A stretch of 64,000 nt of DNA, taken from Nocardioides xinjiangensis. GTDB taxonomy: Bacteria > Actinomycetota > Actinomycetes > Propionibacteriales > Nocardioidaceae. Under the pieces are notes generated by a model, which ran no database searches, was not told the origin of the DNA, and was given only the letters and a program-made list of their open reading frames with translations. Below, in pieces: positions 40,767 through 49,637 of the stretch (position 1 is its first letter; every line of letters starts with the position of its first letter). The position numbers and the translations under genes were made by a program. Location: NCBI RefSeq assembly GCF_017916455.1, contig NZ_JAFMSY010000001.1:124001-188000 (forward strand), given 5' to 3'.

Positions 40767-42296
40767 ATGCTGCTGGCCGAGCTCGTCGCCACCTCCGCCG
40801 CGGTCGCCGCCACACGGTCCCGCAAGGCCAAGGTCGCCGCGCTCGCGGAGCTCCTCGGCCGGGTGTCGCCCGACGAGCTCGAGGTCGTCGTGTCCTACCT
40901 CGGCGGCACGCTGCGCCAGCGACGGACCGGGCTCGGCTGGCGCGGTGTCAGCGACCTGCCCGCCCCCGCCGACGCGCCGTCGCTGACGGTGCTCGAGGTG
41001 CACGAGGCGTTCGACGCGATGGCCGCCCTCGCCGGCGCCGGGTCGCAGCTGGCCCGCAGGGAGGCCGTGGTCGCCCTGTTCGGCCGCGCGACGGCCGCCG
41101 AGCAGGCCTGGCTGCGCGCCATCGTCACCGGCAACGTCCGTCAGGGGGCGCTCGACGCGGTCACCCAGGAGGCGGTGGCGCTGGTGGCGGGAGTGCCGCT
41201 CGCCGCCGTGCGCCGTGCCGCGATGCTGGCGGGCTCGACCGTCGCGGCGGCGGGGGCGGCGTTCGCGGGCGAGGAGGCGCTGGCCGCGATCCGGCTCGAG
41301 GTCGGCCGCCCGATCATGCCGATGCTCGCGTCCAGCGCGCCCGACGTCGCGACGGCGATGGCGGGTCTCTCCGCCGACGGGGCCACGGAGGTGGCCGTCG
41401 ACGCCAAGCTCGACGGCATCCGGATCCAGGTGCACCGTGACGGCGACGACGTGCTCGTCGTGACCCGCAGCCTCGACGACATCACAGGTCGCCTGCCCGA
41501 GGTCGTCGAGGTCGCCCGGTCACTCGCGGCGGAGCGCTTCGTCCTCGACGGGGAGGCGCTCGCGCTGTCCGAGGACGGCCGGCCCCTGGCGTTCCAGGAC
41601 ACCGCGAGCCGGACCGCGCAGGACACGGGCGTCGCCGTCACTCCCCACTTCTTCGACCTGCTCCACGTCGACGGTCGCGACCTGCTCGATGCCCCGGGCC
41701 ACGAGCGCCTCGCCGCGCTCGACGCGCTGGTGCCCGAGCGGCACCGGGTCCGCCGACTCGTCACCGCCGACTCGCGGGCCGCCGACGAGTTCGCCCGCGA
41801 GACCGTCGCGTCGGGGCACGAGGGCGTGGTGCTCAAGGACCTGTCCGCGCCGTACGCTGCCGGGCGTCGCGGCTCGGCCTGGGTGAAGGTCAAGCCCCGG
41901 CACACCCTCGACCTCGTCGTCCTCGCGGTCGAGTGGGGGTCGGGGCGGCGCGAGGGATGGCTCTCCAACATCCACCTCGGTGCGCGCGACGCGTCGTCGC
42001 CGACCGGGTTCGTGATGCTGGGCAAGACGTTCAAGGGCATGACCGACGAGATGCTGGCCTGGCAGACCGAGCGGTTCACCGAGCTGGCCGTCTCCCCCGG
42101 CACCGTCCGCGACCGCTACGTCGTCGAGGTGCGGCCGCTCCAGGTCGTCGAGATCGCCTTCGACGGCCTTCAGCGCTCGACGCGCTACCCCGGCGGCGTC
42201 GCGCTGCGGTTCGCCCGCGTGCTGCGCTACCGCGACGACAAGGGACCCGACGAGGCGGACACCATCGAGACCGTGCGCGCGCTCGCCGCGGGTTGA
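40767..42296 (+). CDS. ATP-dependent DNA ligase (LigB-type)
   Basis: A 509-residue ATP-dependent DNA ligase with an all-helical N-terminal DNA-binding domain (1-200), then the nucleotidyltransferase core with the adenylated Lys in VDAKLDGIRIQVH near residue 212, and an OB domain with the FKGMTDEM and RPLQVVEIAFDGL segments. It seals nicks using ATP and complements the NAD-dependent LigA found elsewhere in such genomes; mycobacterial LigB has the same layout. CAGGAT six bases before the ATG is a candidate -10. Confidence 0.95.
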   Translation: MLLAELVATSAAVAATRSRKAKVAALAELLGRVSPDELEVVVSYLGGTLRQRRTGLGWRGVSDLPAPADAPSLTVLEVHEAFDAMAALAGAGSQLARREAVVALFGRATAAEQAWLRAIVTGNVRQGALDAVTQEAVALVAGVPLAAVRRAAMLAGSTVAAAGAAFAGEEALAAIRLEVGRPIMPMLASSAPDVATAMAGLSADGATEVAVDAKLDGIRIQVHRDGDDVLVVTRSLDDITGRLPEVVEVARSLAAERFVLDGEALALSEDGRPLAFQDTASRTAQDTGVAVTPHFFDLLHVDGRDLLDAPGHERLAALDALVPERHRVRRLVTADSRAADEFARETVASGHEGVVLKDLSAPYAAGRRGSAWVKVKPRHTLDLVVLAVEWGSGRREGWLSNIHLGARDASSPTGFVMLGKTFKGMTDEMLAWQTERFTELAVSPGTVRDRYVVEVRPLQVVEIAFDGLQRSTRYPGGVALRFARVLRYRDDKGPDEADTIETVRALAAG

Positions 42297-42312
42297 CGCC
42301 CCGGCGCAGCAG

Positions 42313-43149
42313 TCAGGGCGGCGGCTTCGGCAGCCGGCACCCCGGCGTGTCCAGGTCGAACGTCCGCCCCGCGTCGAGGCAGGTGAGCAGGAGCCAGGTC
42401 TGCTGGCCGTAGTTCATGTCCCTCACCATCCGCACCCGGCCGCGCCGCCCCTCCTCGCACGCCGAGTCGACGCAGCGGCGGCCCCCGACGTAGGCGGTGT
42501 TCGCGATCCCGACCACGAGACCGGTGTCCTGCGACACGACGGGCGAGCCGGAGTAGCCGCCGCGGATCGCGCAGCCGTCGCGCGCCGGCAGCCGGATCGC
42601 GTGCCACCAGTCCCACGTCCGCTCGTGCAGCCGGTACGCCGTGCCGGCGGTCGCGCACGTGCGCTGCTCGGTCCAGTAGCCGGACGGGATGCGGACCCGC
42701 TCCCCGCGCGCCGGCCCGTCGCTCGCCAGGGTGAGCGGCGTGACGCCGTCGCCGGCGAGCTCGGCGTACGTCTCGCGCAGCGACAGCAGCGCGACGTCGG
42801 TGCGGTACATCGTGGCGTACTGCAGCCGGACGCCGCGGACGGTCCGGGCCACGTCGCCGTGGCCGTCGAGCAGCTCGACCCGGGTCCACCGCCTCTCGTC
42901 GACCAGGACCTCCCGGGCGCCGAGGAACGGGCGGCGCACGCAGTGGCCGTTGGTCAGGACGACAGCGGGATCCGTGTCGAGCGCGGCCGGCCAGCGCGCC
43001 ACCGCGCCCGAGCACCCGGGCAACCGGGCCGTGCCTGCGAACCGTCCGACGCCGACGTCGGCGGCGACCGCAACGAGGGGCGACAGCACCGCGGCGAGGG
43101 CGGCGAGGACCCAGACGACGACGGCACGACGGGCTCCGGGCGACCGCAT
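42313..43149 (-). CDS. Secreted trypsin-like serine protease
   Basis: A 278-residue exported protein with a signal peptide (residues 1-30, VVVWVLAALAAVLSPLVAVA). The catalytic triad of chymotrypsin-fold proteases is visible: His in VLTNGHCVRRP near residue 69, Asp in YRTDVALLSL near 116 and Ser in GGYSGSPVVSQ near 200. Six cysteines suggest disulfides. A start at GTG 43167 is possible but adds residues before the signal. It is divergent to the TetR regulator at 43203, 53 bp away, which may control it. Confidence 0.9.
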   Translation of the reverse strand: MRSPGARRAVVVWVLAALAAVLSPLVAVAADVGVGRFAGTARLPGCSGAVARWPAALDTDPAVVLTNGHCVRRPFLGAREVLVDERRWTRVELLDGHGDVARTVRGVRLQYATMYRTDVALLSLRETYAELAGDGVTPLTLASDGPARGERVRIPSGYWTEQRTCATAGTAYRLHERTWDWWHAIRLPARDGCAIRGGYSGSPVVSQDTGLVVGIANTAYVGGRRCVDSACEEGRRGRVRMVRDMNYGQQTWLLLTCLDAGRTFDLDTPGCRLPKPPP

Positions 43150-43190
43150 GCCCGCATCGAACCACACCCGGGCACCGGCCCGACCCTCCC

Positions 43191-43196
43191 TAGACT
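43191..43196 (+). promoter_or_regulatory. -10 element of the TetR-family gene
   Basis: TAGACT six bases before the ATG at 43203; leaderless transcript inferred. Confidence 0.5.
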
Positions 43197-43202
43197 GGCG
43201 TC

Positions 43203-43901
43203 ATGAGCACCGAGTCGACGCCCGAGACGGTCCCCGGGCGCGGCAGCACCGCGGCCGTCCGGCGTCGGCAGCGGGAGACGGAGATCATCTCGGCCACCCG
43301 GCGCCTCTTCGACGAGCGCGGCGTCCGCGACGCGCAGATCGAGGACATCGCCAAGGCGGTGGGCATCAACCGCGCGATCATCTACCGGCACTTCACGAGC
43401 AAGGAGGAGCTGTTCAGCCTCACCCTCGTGCAGTACCTCGACGAGCTGCGGGTGGCGCTCGAGGAGGCGGCCGCCGGCACGGTGGAGCCGCGCAGGCAGC
43501 TCGTACGCCTCGTGGAGGCGTTCGTCGACTACGGCCTCGCCCACCCCGCGTTCGTCGACTGCGCCCAGGCGATCATGCGGCGCCCCGGCGGCGACCTCCT
43601 CGAGGAGGTCAGCGAGTCCGCGATGTACCGCCTCGGGCAGGCCATCGGCGGTTGCCTGTCGGTCCTCACCCGGGCGATCACCGCCGGCGCGGAGAGCGGC
43701 GACTTCCACGTCGAGGACCCCGGGCTGCTCGCCAACATGCTGTACGCCAGCGGTCTCGGCACGCTCCAGCTCGGCCGCGTGGCGATGCTGGTCTCGGAGG
43801 AGGCCCCGGGCGTGCCGCGCATCAGCCGCATCACCGCCGAGCAGGTGCGCGACCACATGGTCGCCTCGGCCCTCGCGGTGGCCGCCGGCCCCGTCCGCTA
43901 G
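43203..43901 (+). CDS. TetR-family transcriptional regulator
   Basis: A 232-residue regulator. Residues 15-75 form the TetR helix-turn-helix (IISATRRLFDERGVRDAQIEDIAKAVGINRAIIYRHF region), and the rest is a helical ligand-binding domain of the fatty-acyl type seen in QacR/AcrR relatives. TetR proteins usually repress a divergent gene, here the trypsin-like protease, by binding a palindrome in the shared 53-bp gap. I did not find a convincing palindrome there. The ligand is unknown. Confidence 0.93.
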   Translation: MSTESTPETVPGRGSTAAVRRRQRETEIISATRRLFDERGVRDAQIEDIAKAVGINRAIIYRHFTSKEELFSLTLVQYLDELRVALEEAAAGTVEPRRQLVRLVEAFVDYGLAHPAFVDCAQAIMRRPGGDLLEEVSESAMYRLGQAIGGCLSVLTRAITAGAESGDFHVEDPGLLANMLYASGLGTLQLGRVAMLVSEEAPGVPRISRITAEQVRDHMVASALAVAAGPVR

Positions 43902-43908
43902 GCGGCGC

Positions 43909-44718
43909 TCAGCGGGACAGGTGCTTCGCGCGGGCGAAGCAGAACGCGCCGTAGGCGACGATGCCGACCGCGATCGCCGTCAGCAGCACCTGGCCGAAGG
44001 GCTGCTCGCGGACGGTCTGCAGCGCCTGGTCGAGGCCGCCGGACTTCTGGGGGTCGTGGGTGACCGCGGCATAGCCGAAGAGCCCGCCCACGATGGCGAT
44101 CGCGACGCCCTTGGCGATGTAGCCGATCTTGCCGAGGCGGACGTACACCGAGCCGTCCGTGCCGGCCTGCCCCTGCGCGTCGAGGTGCTCGCGGAACTTC
44201 TCGGTCCACCCGCGCCACACCAGCGAGGCGCCGTAGCCGATGACCGCCAGCCCGACGGCGCCGACGATCAGCTGCCCGCCGGGGAGGTCCATGAGCTTGG
44301 CGGTGGTGGAGTCCGTGCCGCCGTTGCCGCCACCGGACCCCGTGGCGGTCTGCACCGCGCTCCAGCCGATGGCGCCGTAGATGACGGCCTTGCCGAGGGA
44401 TCCTGCGCGCTTGCGCCACCGCTTGGTGTCGTCGGACTCCTCGCGGTGGCCGTAGCCGAACTCGAGCAGTCGCCACAGGACGAGGAGGAACATCCCGACC
44501 GCGACGAGCCACACCAGGACCTCGCCGAGCGGCTGCTGGACGAGGTACTGCATGGCGCCGGAGTTGGAGGCGCTGTCCTCCTTCTCGCCGAAGGCGAGCT
44601 GGAGCGCGAGCCACCCGACCAGCAGGTGGACGACGCCGTACGCCACCAGTCCGGCGCGGATCGCGTGGTCCATCCAGTCGCTGCCGCGGACCTGTGCGGC
44701 GGTGTCGGGGGCGTTCAT
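43909..44718 (-). CDS. DUF1206 membrane protein
   Basis: A 269-residue membrane protein with six helices arranged as three repeats of a two-helix unit, each opening with an AxRAGLVAYGVVHLLVG-like motif (ARAGL..YGVVHLLVG near residue 20, AGSLGKAVIYGAIGWSA near 106 and LGKIGYIAKGVAIAIVG near 190). This is the DUF1206 family, common in actinobacteria and of unknown function, sometimes near stress genes. The ATG follows TAGGTT by six bases. It converges on the TetR gene with 7 bp between stops. Confidence 0.92.
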   Translation of the reverse strand: MNAPDTAAQVRGSDWMDHAIRAGLVAYGVVHLLVGWLALQLAFGEKEDSASNSGAMQYLVQQPLGEVLVWLVAVGMFLLVLWRLLEFGYGHREESDDTKRWRKRAGSLGKAVIYGAIGWSAVQTATGSGGGNGGTDSTTAKLMDLPGGQLIVGAVGLAVIGYGASLVWRGWTEKFREHLDAQGQAGTDGSVYVRLGKIGYIAKGVAIAIVGGLFGYAAVTHDPQKSGGLDQALQTVREQPFGQVLLTAIAVGIVAYGAFCFARAKHLSR

Positions 44719-44724
44719 GGGGTC

Positions 44725-44730
44725 AACCTA
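44725..44730 (-). promoter_or_regulatory. -10 element of the DUF1206 gene
   Basis: TAGGTT on the minus strand, six bases before the ATG at 44718; leaderless transcript inferred. Confidence 0.5.
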
Positions 44731-44816
44731 GGGGGCGCGCCCGTCCACCGGCGAACCGCCACAACCCCTGCGGGTGGGGCGGCGCGTGCAGATCCGGGTG
44801 GTGCCCCGACGAGGGT

Positions 44817-45227
44817 CTAGACCAGGGTCGCGCGGTCGCGCATGATCGAGCCGAGCAGGCCGTTGACGAACGTCGGGGACTCGTCCGTGGAGAGGTCCTG
44901 CACCAGGTGCATCGCCTCGCTCACCGCGACGCTCTCCGGGACGTCCTCGTCGCCCCACAGCAGCTCGTAGACGCCGATGCGCAGCACGTTGCGGTCCACG
45001 GCCGGCATCCGGCTGAGCGTCCAGCCCTTGCTGTAGGTCGTCAGCACCTCGTCGATGCGCGCCCGGTGCTCGGCGACACCGCGGACCAGCGTGCTGGTGT
45101 AGTCGTTGGTCGGGCCCTCGCCGGCCTCGATGGCCCGGTCCAGCGCCGTCACGGGGTCCTCGGAGCGCAGCTCGGAGGCGAAGAGGATGTCCAGCGCGCG
45201 CTTGCGCGCCTTCGAACGGGCAGCCAC
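44817..45227 (-). CDS. nusB: Transcription antitermination factor NusB
   Basis: A 136-residue all-helical NusB with SKARKRALDILFASELR at the start and DEVLTTYSKGWTLSRMPAVDRNVLRIGVYELLW in the second half, both diagnostic. NusB with NusE binds boxA RNA to prevent termination during rRNA transcription. The GTG start is six bp downstream of the efp stop, so the pair is an operon, as in most actinobacteria. Confidence 0.97.
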   Translation of the reverse strand: MAARSKARKRALDILFASELRSEDPVTALDRAIEAGEGPTNDYTSTLVRGVAEHRARIDEVLTTYSKGWTLSRMPAVDRNVLRIGVYELLWGDEDVPESVAVSEAMHLVQDLSTDESPTFVNGLLGSIMRDRATLV

Positions 45228-45233
45228 GCGGTG

Positions 45234-45797
45234 TCAGGCCTTGACGCGGCCGAGGTAGGACGAGTCGCGCGTGTCGACCTTGACCTTCTCGCCGGTGGTG
45301 ATGAAGAGCGGTACCTGGATGGTGTGGCCGGTCTCGAGCGTGGCGGGCTTCGTGCCGCCGGTCGAGCGGTCGCCCTGCAGGCCCGGCTCGGTCTCGGCGA
45401 TCAGCAGCTCGACGGAGGCGGGCAGCTCGATGAACAGCACGCGGCCCTCGTTGGTGGCGACGATCGCCTCCTGGTTCTCCAGCATGAAGTTCTTCGCGTC
45501 CCCGACGACCTCGGGGGCGACCTCGAGCTGCTCGTAGCTCTGGACGTCCATGAAGACGTAGGAGGAGCCGTCGTTGTAGAGGTACTGCATCGTGCGGCGG
45601 TCCACGTTGGCCGTCTCGACCTTGGTGCCGGCGTTGAAGGTCTTGTCGACGTTCTTGCCCGACTCGACGTTCTTGAGCTTGGTGCGCACGAAGGCCGGGC
45701 CCTTGCCGGGCTTGACGTGCTGGAACTCGACGACGGACCAGAGCTGCCCCTCGAGGTTGAGGACCATGCCGTTCTTCAGGTCGTTGGTGGTTGCCAT
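45234..45797 (-). CDS. efp: Translation elongation factor P
   Basis: A 187-residue EF-P with three beta-barrel domains, which relieves ribosome stalling at polyproline. The tip loop of domain I reads [15 protein letters not shown], the PGKGP-type loop of actinobacteria whose Lys is thought to work unmodified; no epmA, epmB or other EF-P modifying gene is nearby. ATG 45797 gives the standard [11 protein letters not shown] start; a start 13 codons upstream has no family support. In most actinobacteria efp follows the aro operon, but here 8 kb of other genes intervene. Confidence 0.98.
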   Translation of the reverse strand: MATTNDLKNGMVLNLEGQLWSVVEFQHVKPGKGPAFVRTKLKNVESGKNVDKTFNAGTKVETANVDRRTMQYLYNDGSSYVFMDVQSYEQLEVAPEVVGDAKNFMLENQEAIVATNEGRVLFIELPASVELLIAETEPGLQGDRSTGGTKPATLETGHTIQVPLFITTGEKVKVDTRDSSYLGRVKA

Positions 45798-45973
45798 GTG
45801 TCTGATGTCCGCCTTCGTCGAGTTGTCAAGGAGCACGGGCGCGCGGCCGGTGACGGGCGCGCCGACGGACCAGTCTAGTCGCGGGCCGCGAGAGCCAGGA
45901 AATGCTCGGCCTGCGACTCGGTGGTGCCGCGCGGGGCACGGCGCGACGGCGGGCGTGTCGGGACGGGGAACGG

Positions 45974-45979
45974 TAGCGT
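45974..45979 (+). promoter_or_regulatory. -10 element of the NAD(P)-binding oxidoreductase gene
   Basis: TAGCGT six bases before the ATG at 45986; leaderless transcript inferred. Confidence 0.5.
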
Positions 45980-45985
45980 CGGGCC

Positions 45986-46636
45986 ATGCGAGTCACCATC
46001 TTCGGCGGACACGGCAAGGTCGCGCTCCTCCTGGCCCCGATGCTCGTCGAGGCGGGGCACGACGTCACCTGCGTCGTGCGCAACCCCGACCACATCGAGG
46101 ACGTCCAGGCGACCGGCGCGATCGCGCTGGTGTCCTCCGTGGAGGAAGCGGACGAGAGCGCGCTCGTCGACCTCCTGCAGGGGCAGGACGCCGTCGTCTG
46201 GTCCGCAGGCGCAGGCGGGGGCGACCCGGCCCGCACCTACGCCGTGGACCGCGACGCCGCGATCCGCTCGATGGACGCAGCCCTCGAGGCCGGCGCCCAG
46301 CGCTACGTCATGGTGTCGTTCTCGGGATCCGACCCCGACGTGCTGGTGCCCGAGGACGACCCGTTCCGGCACTACCAGCAGGCCAAGATCGCCGCCGACG
46401 AGCATCTCCGCGGCACCGACCTCGACTGGACCGTCCTCGGCCCGGGCCCCCTCACCCTCGAGCCCGGCACCGCGTCGGTGAACCCCCGGGCCCGCGCCGG
46501 CGACGGCGACCGCACGTCACGGGAGCTGGTCGCGCAGGTGATCCTCGCCGTGCTGGAGGACCCACGGTCCTTCGGGCGCACGCTGGTCCTCGGCGACGGC
46601 GACGTGCCGATCGACGACTGGCTCGCGTCCCTCTGA
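45986..46636 (+). CDS. NAD(P)-binding (NmrA/atypical SDR) oxidoreductase
   Basis: A 216-residue Rossmann-fold protein with the dinucleotide loop [19 protein letters not shown] near residue 3 and YVMVSFSG near residue 111. It lacks a clear YxxxK catalytic pair, though YQQAK near 130 may serve. Such atypical short-chain dehydrogenase-like proteins reduce quinones or sense NAD(P)H. The first gene of the accessory block inserted between efp-nusB and the aro operon; the substrate is unknown. Confidence 0.85.
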   Translation: MRVTIFGGHGKVALLLAPMLVEAGHDVTCVVRNPDHIEDVQATGAIALVSSVEEADESALVDLLQGQDAVVWSAGAGGGDPARTYAVDRDAAIRSMDAALEAGAQRYVMVSFSGSDPDVLVPEDDPFRHYQQAKIAADEHLRGTDLDWTVLGPGPLTLEPGTASVNPRARAGDGDRTSRELVAQVILAVLEDPRSFGRTLVLGDGDVPIDDWLASL

Positions 46637-46762
46637 CGCGCTCCCGCGCCTGCCGACCCGTACGCCGGGCGGGGACGCGTCCCCGGGCACGTCCGAGCAC
46701 CCGTCCACAGGCGGCGTCGCGGGACACGCGTCGGTGTCGGTGGGCTCTGGTTGAGTGGATCC

Positions 46763-48136
46763 ATGGAGGGCACGAGCACCGTCGGAGGAGCGCAGGTCGG
46801 CGACCTGACCGACCTCGCCGACGAGGCCCTGCTGTCCGAGGCGTCCGAGATCGAGGTCCTCCTCCGCGAGGGCGAGGTCCACAAGCTTCGCTTCGCCTAC
46901 CAGTGGGCTGTCACCCATCCCCCACTGGACGCGTGCGAGACCCCGTCCGGGCCGGTCCTGCCGTCCGTGCTCGCTGAGCCCGAGACCCTCGGCGGCCACG
47001 GGACTCCCGCGGTCGCCGCATTCACTCCCGAGCCGCTGGCCGTCGCCCTCGGCTGCTCCCCGGCCTCCGCGTCCGCCCTCCTCGCCGACGCGCTCGACCT
47101 GAACCACCGGCTCCCCCTGCTGTGGGACGCCACACGTGCACTGCTGGTGCCGGACTGGAAGGCCCGGCGCGTCGCCGCTCGCACCCGCCACTTGCCGATC
47201 GACGCGGCGCGGTGGCTCGACCGCCGGGTCGCCGGGCCCATCTCGTCGCTCGGCGCGCCGGCGCTCGACCGGCTCATCGCCGAGGCCGCGGCTCGCTGCG
47301 ACGGCGCCGGCACCGCCGAGCGGGAGGTCGCCGCCCGTGACGGCTGGGACGTCGTGCTGGTCCACCCGGACCCCGGCCGCTATGCCGGCACGTCCGAGCT
47401 CCGGGCGACCGGAGACACCCTCGACCTCATCCGGTTCCACGACGTGGTGTGCGCCGAGGCCGAGGCCATGGGAGCCCTCGGCGACACGGACGAGCTGCCG
47501 GTGCGCCGCGCCAAGGCCCTGGGGGTCATCGCGGACGCCCAGGCACGACTCGACCTCACGAGCCTCGTCGGCACCGCCGATCCCGACACCGGCCGGAGGG
47601 TGCGGCAGGCGGCCGTCGCGCGGCGAGACGCGAAGGTCCGGCTCTACCTCCATGCCTCGCTCGCCGACGTCGTCGTCGTGGACGATGCGCAGGCCACCGG
47701 CTCGGCCGAGTCGTTGGGACCAGTCAGTCTCGACCTGATCCGCGACTGGGTCGGCCGGTCACGCGTCACGATCCAGCCGGTGCTTCACGTCGCCACCGAC
47801 GACCGCTGGTCCGTCGATCGCCACGACCCACCTCCGCGGATGGCCGAGCAGGTCCGGCTGCGGGACGAGACGTGCGTCTTCCCGTGGTGCGGGCGGGCCG
47901 CGCGTCAGTGCGACCTGGACCACCGCGAGCCCTTCGTGGACCCGGGTGACGGCGGTCCACCGGGGCAGACGTCGCCCGCGTCCCTGGCCCCGCTCTGCCG
48001 ACGTCACCACCGGGCGAAGACCGCCGGGGAGTGGTCCTACGAACGCGCCGATCCCGGCACCTACCTCTGGACCGGGCCGGTGGGCATGTCGGCCCTGGTC
48101 ACTGCACGCGGCACCATCGCCGTCCCCCGCGCCTAG
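46763..48136 (+). CDS. DUF222 / HNH-endonuclease protein (13E12 repeat family)
   Basis: A 457-residue protein. Residues 1-300 are the DUF222 (13E12 repeat) helical domain, common and multicopy in actinobacteria. The C-terminus is an HNH nuclease: FPWCGRAARQCDLDHREPF with the Cys and His ligands, then LCRRHHRAKT. The catalytic Asp-His-His pattern looks intact. Members are suspected selfish or mobile-element-linked nucleases; no intron or inverted repeats are evident here. An in-frame TTG at 46751 could start four codons earlier; ATG 46763 is preferred. Confidence 0.9.
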   Translation: MEGTSTVGGAQVGDLTDLADEALLSEASEIEVLLREGEVHKLRFAYQWAVTHPPLDACETPSGPVLPSVLAEPETLGGHGTPAVAAFTPEPLAVALGCSPASASALLADALDLNHRLPLLWDATRALLVPDWKARRVAARTRHLPIDAARWLDRRVAGPISSLGAPALDRLIAEAAARCDGAGTAEREVAARDGWDVVLVHPDPGRYAGTSELRATGDTLDLIRFHDVVCAEAEAMGALGDTDELPVRRAKALGVIADAQARLDLTSLVGTADPDTGRRVRQAAVARRDAKVRLYLHASLADVVVVDDAQATGSAESLGPVSLDLIRDWVGRSRVTIQPVLHVATDDRWSVDRHDPPPRMAEQVRLRDETCVFPWCGRAARQCDLDHREPFVDPGDGGPPGQTSPASLAPLCRRHHRAKTAGEWSYERADPGTYLWTGPVGMSALVTARGTIAVPRA

Positions 48137-48147
48137 GCGTCGACCAG

Positions 48148-48184
48148 GCGGGCACACCCGTCCGCGGTCCCGCCCTGTGCCCGC
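48148..48184. terminator. Hairpin between the DUF222/HNH gene and the convergent small gene
   Basis: GCGGGCACA and TGTGCCCGC form a perfect 9-bp stem with a 19-base loop, 12 bp after the stop at 48136. It probably ends transcription of the HNH gene and of the small gene arriving from the right. Confidence 0.6.
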
Positions 48185-48232
48185 GAAGCCCACCCGGGCG
48201 CCCGCCGGTGCCAGGCGCGGCCTACGACTGGC

Positions 48233-48415
48233 CTACGACTGGTCGCTGCGACGTGCCAGCGCGATCGCTACGGACGCAAGCGCGGCGACACCGGCCAAGA
48301 CCCATATCACCGCTGACAACGTCTGCCTCTGCGGCGACGGGAGGAAGAACGCCAGCGCTGCAGCGCCCAGCACACCCACCCAACCGAAGCGGCAGGCGAG
48401 GTTCCGCAAGCGCAT
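48233..48415 (-). CDS. Small two-helix membrane protein
   Basis: A 60-residue protein of unknown function with two predicted membrane helices (FGWVGVLGAAALAFFLPSP and SAVIWVLAGVAALASVAIAL), a short loop with QRQT between and a basic end (ARRSDQS). The size and hydrophobicity argue that it is real rather than a shadow of another gene. The start is ATG 48415; a GTG six codons upstream is possible. No known family. Confidence 0.5.
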   Translation of the reverse strand: MRLRNLACRFGWVGVLGAAALAFFLPSPQRQTLSAVIWVLAGVAALASVAIALARRSDQS

Positions 48416-48657
48416 CGTCGTCCCTCGCGCCACTCGTCCACCTCCGGTCGCCGATCGCGTGTCTCTGGAGGAAGGTAGCGTGCAGCGCGCCGGTCTTCGT
48501 CCGGCTCGCGAGCAGGAGCCACCGCTCAAGCCGAGCGGACGCACATGCCCGCGGTGCGGGCGGTTCCACCGATATCCCTGCGTGCCTGCTCGCCGACGCG
48601 GCATACTCCAGCACCACACGCTGCGGTCCCAGCGCAGCCCCACTTGATCGGACGTCC

Positions 48658-49269
48658 ATGCCGTCTCTGCGACTCCTCGCTGCGTCGATCGCGACGTCAT
48701 CGGTGCTGCTGGCGCCGACTGCCGCCCACGCCGAGCGCCTGGTGACCGAGGACGCCGTCGGCGACGCCCAGAGCATCAGGTCGGACGCGGAGGAGGAGAT
48801 CTTCGACCCGGCACCGGAGCACACCGCCGCCGACATCACCAGGACCGTGGTGGTTCACGGCGCCCGCCGGGTGCGGGTGCAGGTGCGTTACCGCGACCTC
48901 GAGCGCACGTCTCCTCGCGCCGCGTACGTCAAGCTCCGCACCCCGGGTCGGCGGTTCGACCTGCGGACGTCCCGCAACGCCCCGGGTGCCGGCACGTGGC
49001 TGACTCGGGGACAGCGGGAGGACGACGTCCATTGTCCTGGACTGCGTTCGTCGGTGGACGGCGCCAGGGACCAGCTCACCGTCACCGTGCCGAGCGCATG
49101 CCTGGGCCGCCCCGCGTGGGTCCAGGTCGGCGTGCTCTCGGTCGTGGCGGAGGCGGATGCCGGCTCCGGGCTCGATGAGCCCCACCTCGCGTACGTCGAC
49201 GACGCCCACATGGTGGGGGGCTTCGAGGACCACAGCGTGCGCCTGGGCCCCAAGGTCTTCCCCGGCTGA
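48658..49269 (+). CDS. Secreted protein of unknown function
   Basis: A 203-residue exported protein with a signal peptide (residues 1-26, ending TAAHA). The mature part has an Asp/Glu-rich start (EDAVGDAQSIRSDAEEEIFDP) and then a beta-rich domain with VRVQVRYRDL and AYVKLRTPGRRFDLR, ending in a DHSVRLGPKVFPG segment. Two cysteines (HCPG, SACLG) may pair. The family is common as a lone secreted protein in Nocardioides-like genomes, but I cannot name a role. Confidence 0.75.
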   Translation: MPSLRLLAASIATSSVLLAPTAAHAERLVTEDAVGDAQSIRSDAEEEIFDPAPEHTAADITRTVVVHGARRVRVQVRYRDLERTSPRAAYVKLRTPGRRFDLRTSRNAPGAGTWLTRGQREDDVHCPGLRSSVDGARDQLTVTVPSACLGRPAWVQVGVLSVVAEADAGSGLDEPHLAYVDDAHMVGGFEDHSVRLGPKVFPG

Positions 49270-49316
49270 CCGCTGGCCCGTCCGGTCCGGACCCGGCCGC
49301 GCGACCCGGTCGACCG

Positions 49317-49505
49317 TCAGCGCGAGACGCGCCGCGGCCGCAGCGTGCTGATGCTGTGCAGCACCGCGTCGCGGCGAGCCGCGCGTACCTCACCGAGCTT
49401 GACCTCGCAGGTCCAGCACCGGTCCGTCGCCACGCAGCACGTCGCGTCGCGGACCTCGGCCTCCAGCTGGTCCGCGTGGGCGCTCCTGCTGAGAACGCTT
49501 CGCAT
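49317..49505 (-). CDS. Small cysteine-rich protein
   Basis: A 62-residue protein unknown to me. The ATG at 49505 has a strong ribosome binding site (GGGGAGGA, six bases away), unlike most genes in this window, which supports it being real. ATCCVATDRCWTCEV in the middle contains four Cys in a CC-x5-C-x2-C pattern that could bind a metal or form disulfides; the C-terminus is basic (LRPRRVSR). The bulk of the sequence is helical. No transport signal. Confidence 0.6.
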   Translation of the reverse strand: MRSVLSRSAHADQLEAEVRDATCCVATDRCWTCEVKLGEVRAARRDAVLHSISTLRPRRVSR

Positions 49506-49637
49506 GACTTCCTCCCCCGACCCCGCACGGTGCGGCGTCTGCGTCGAGTCTGACCGCGGGCGCCGGTGCACCACATCCGCATTACTACCGATGTCTGGAC
49601 CAGTGCTGTGCCGCGCTGGCGAGGTCGGGCGCGCCGG

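Noticed and set aside
46751..46762. TTG start for the DUF222/HNH gene four codons upstream
   Set aside because: ATG 46763 follows directly in frame and the extra residues MSGS carry no conserved feature.
49270..49316. GTCCGG T CCGGAC as a terminator hairpin
   Set aside because: A one-base loop cannot form a stable hairpin; it is a chance near-palindrome.
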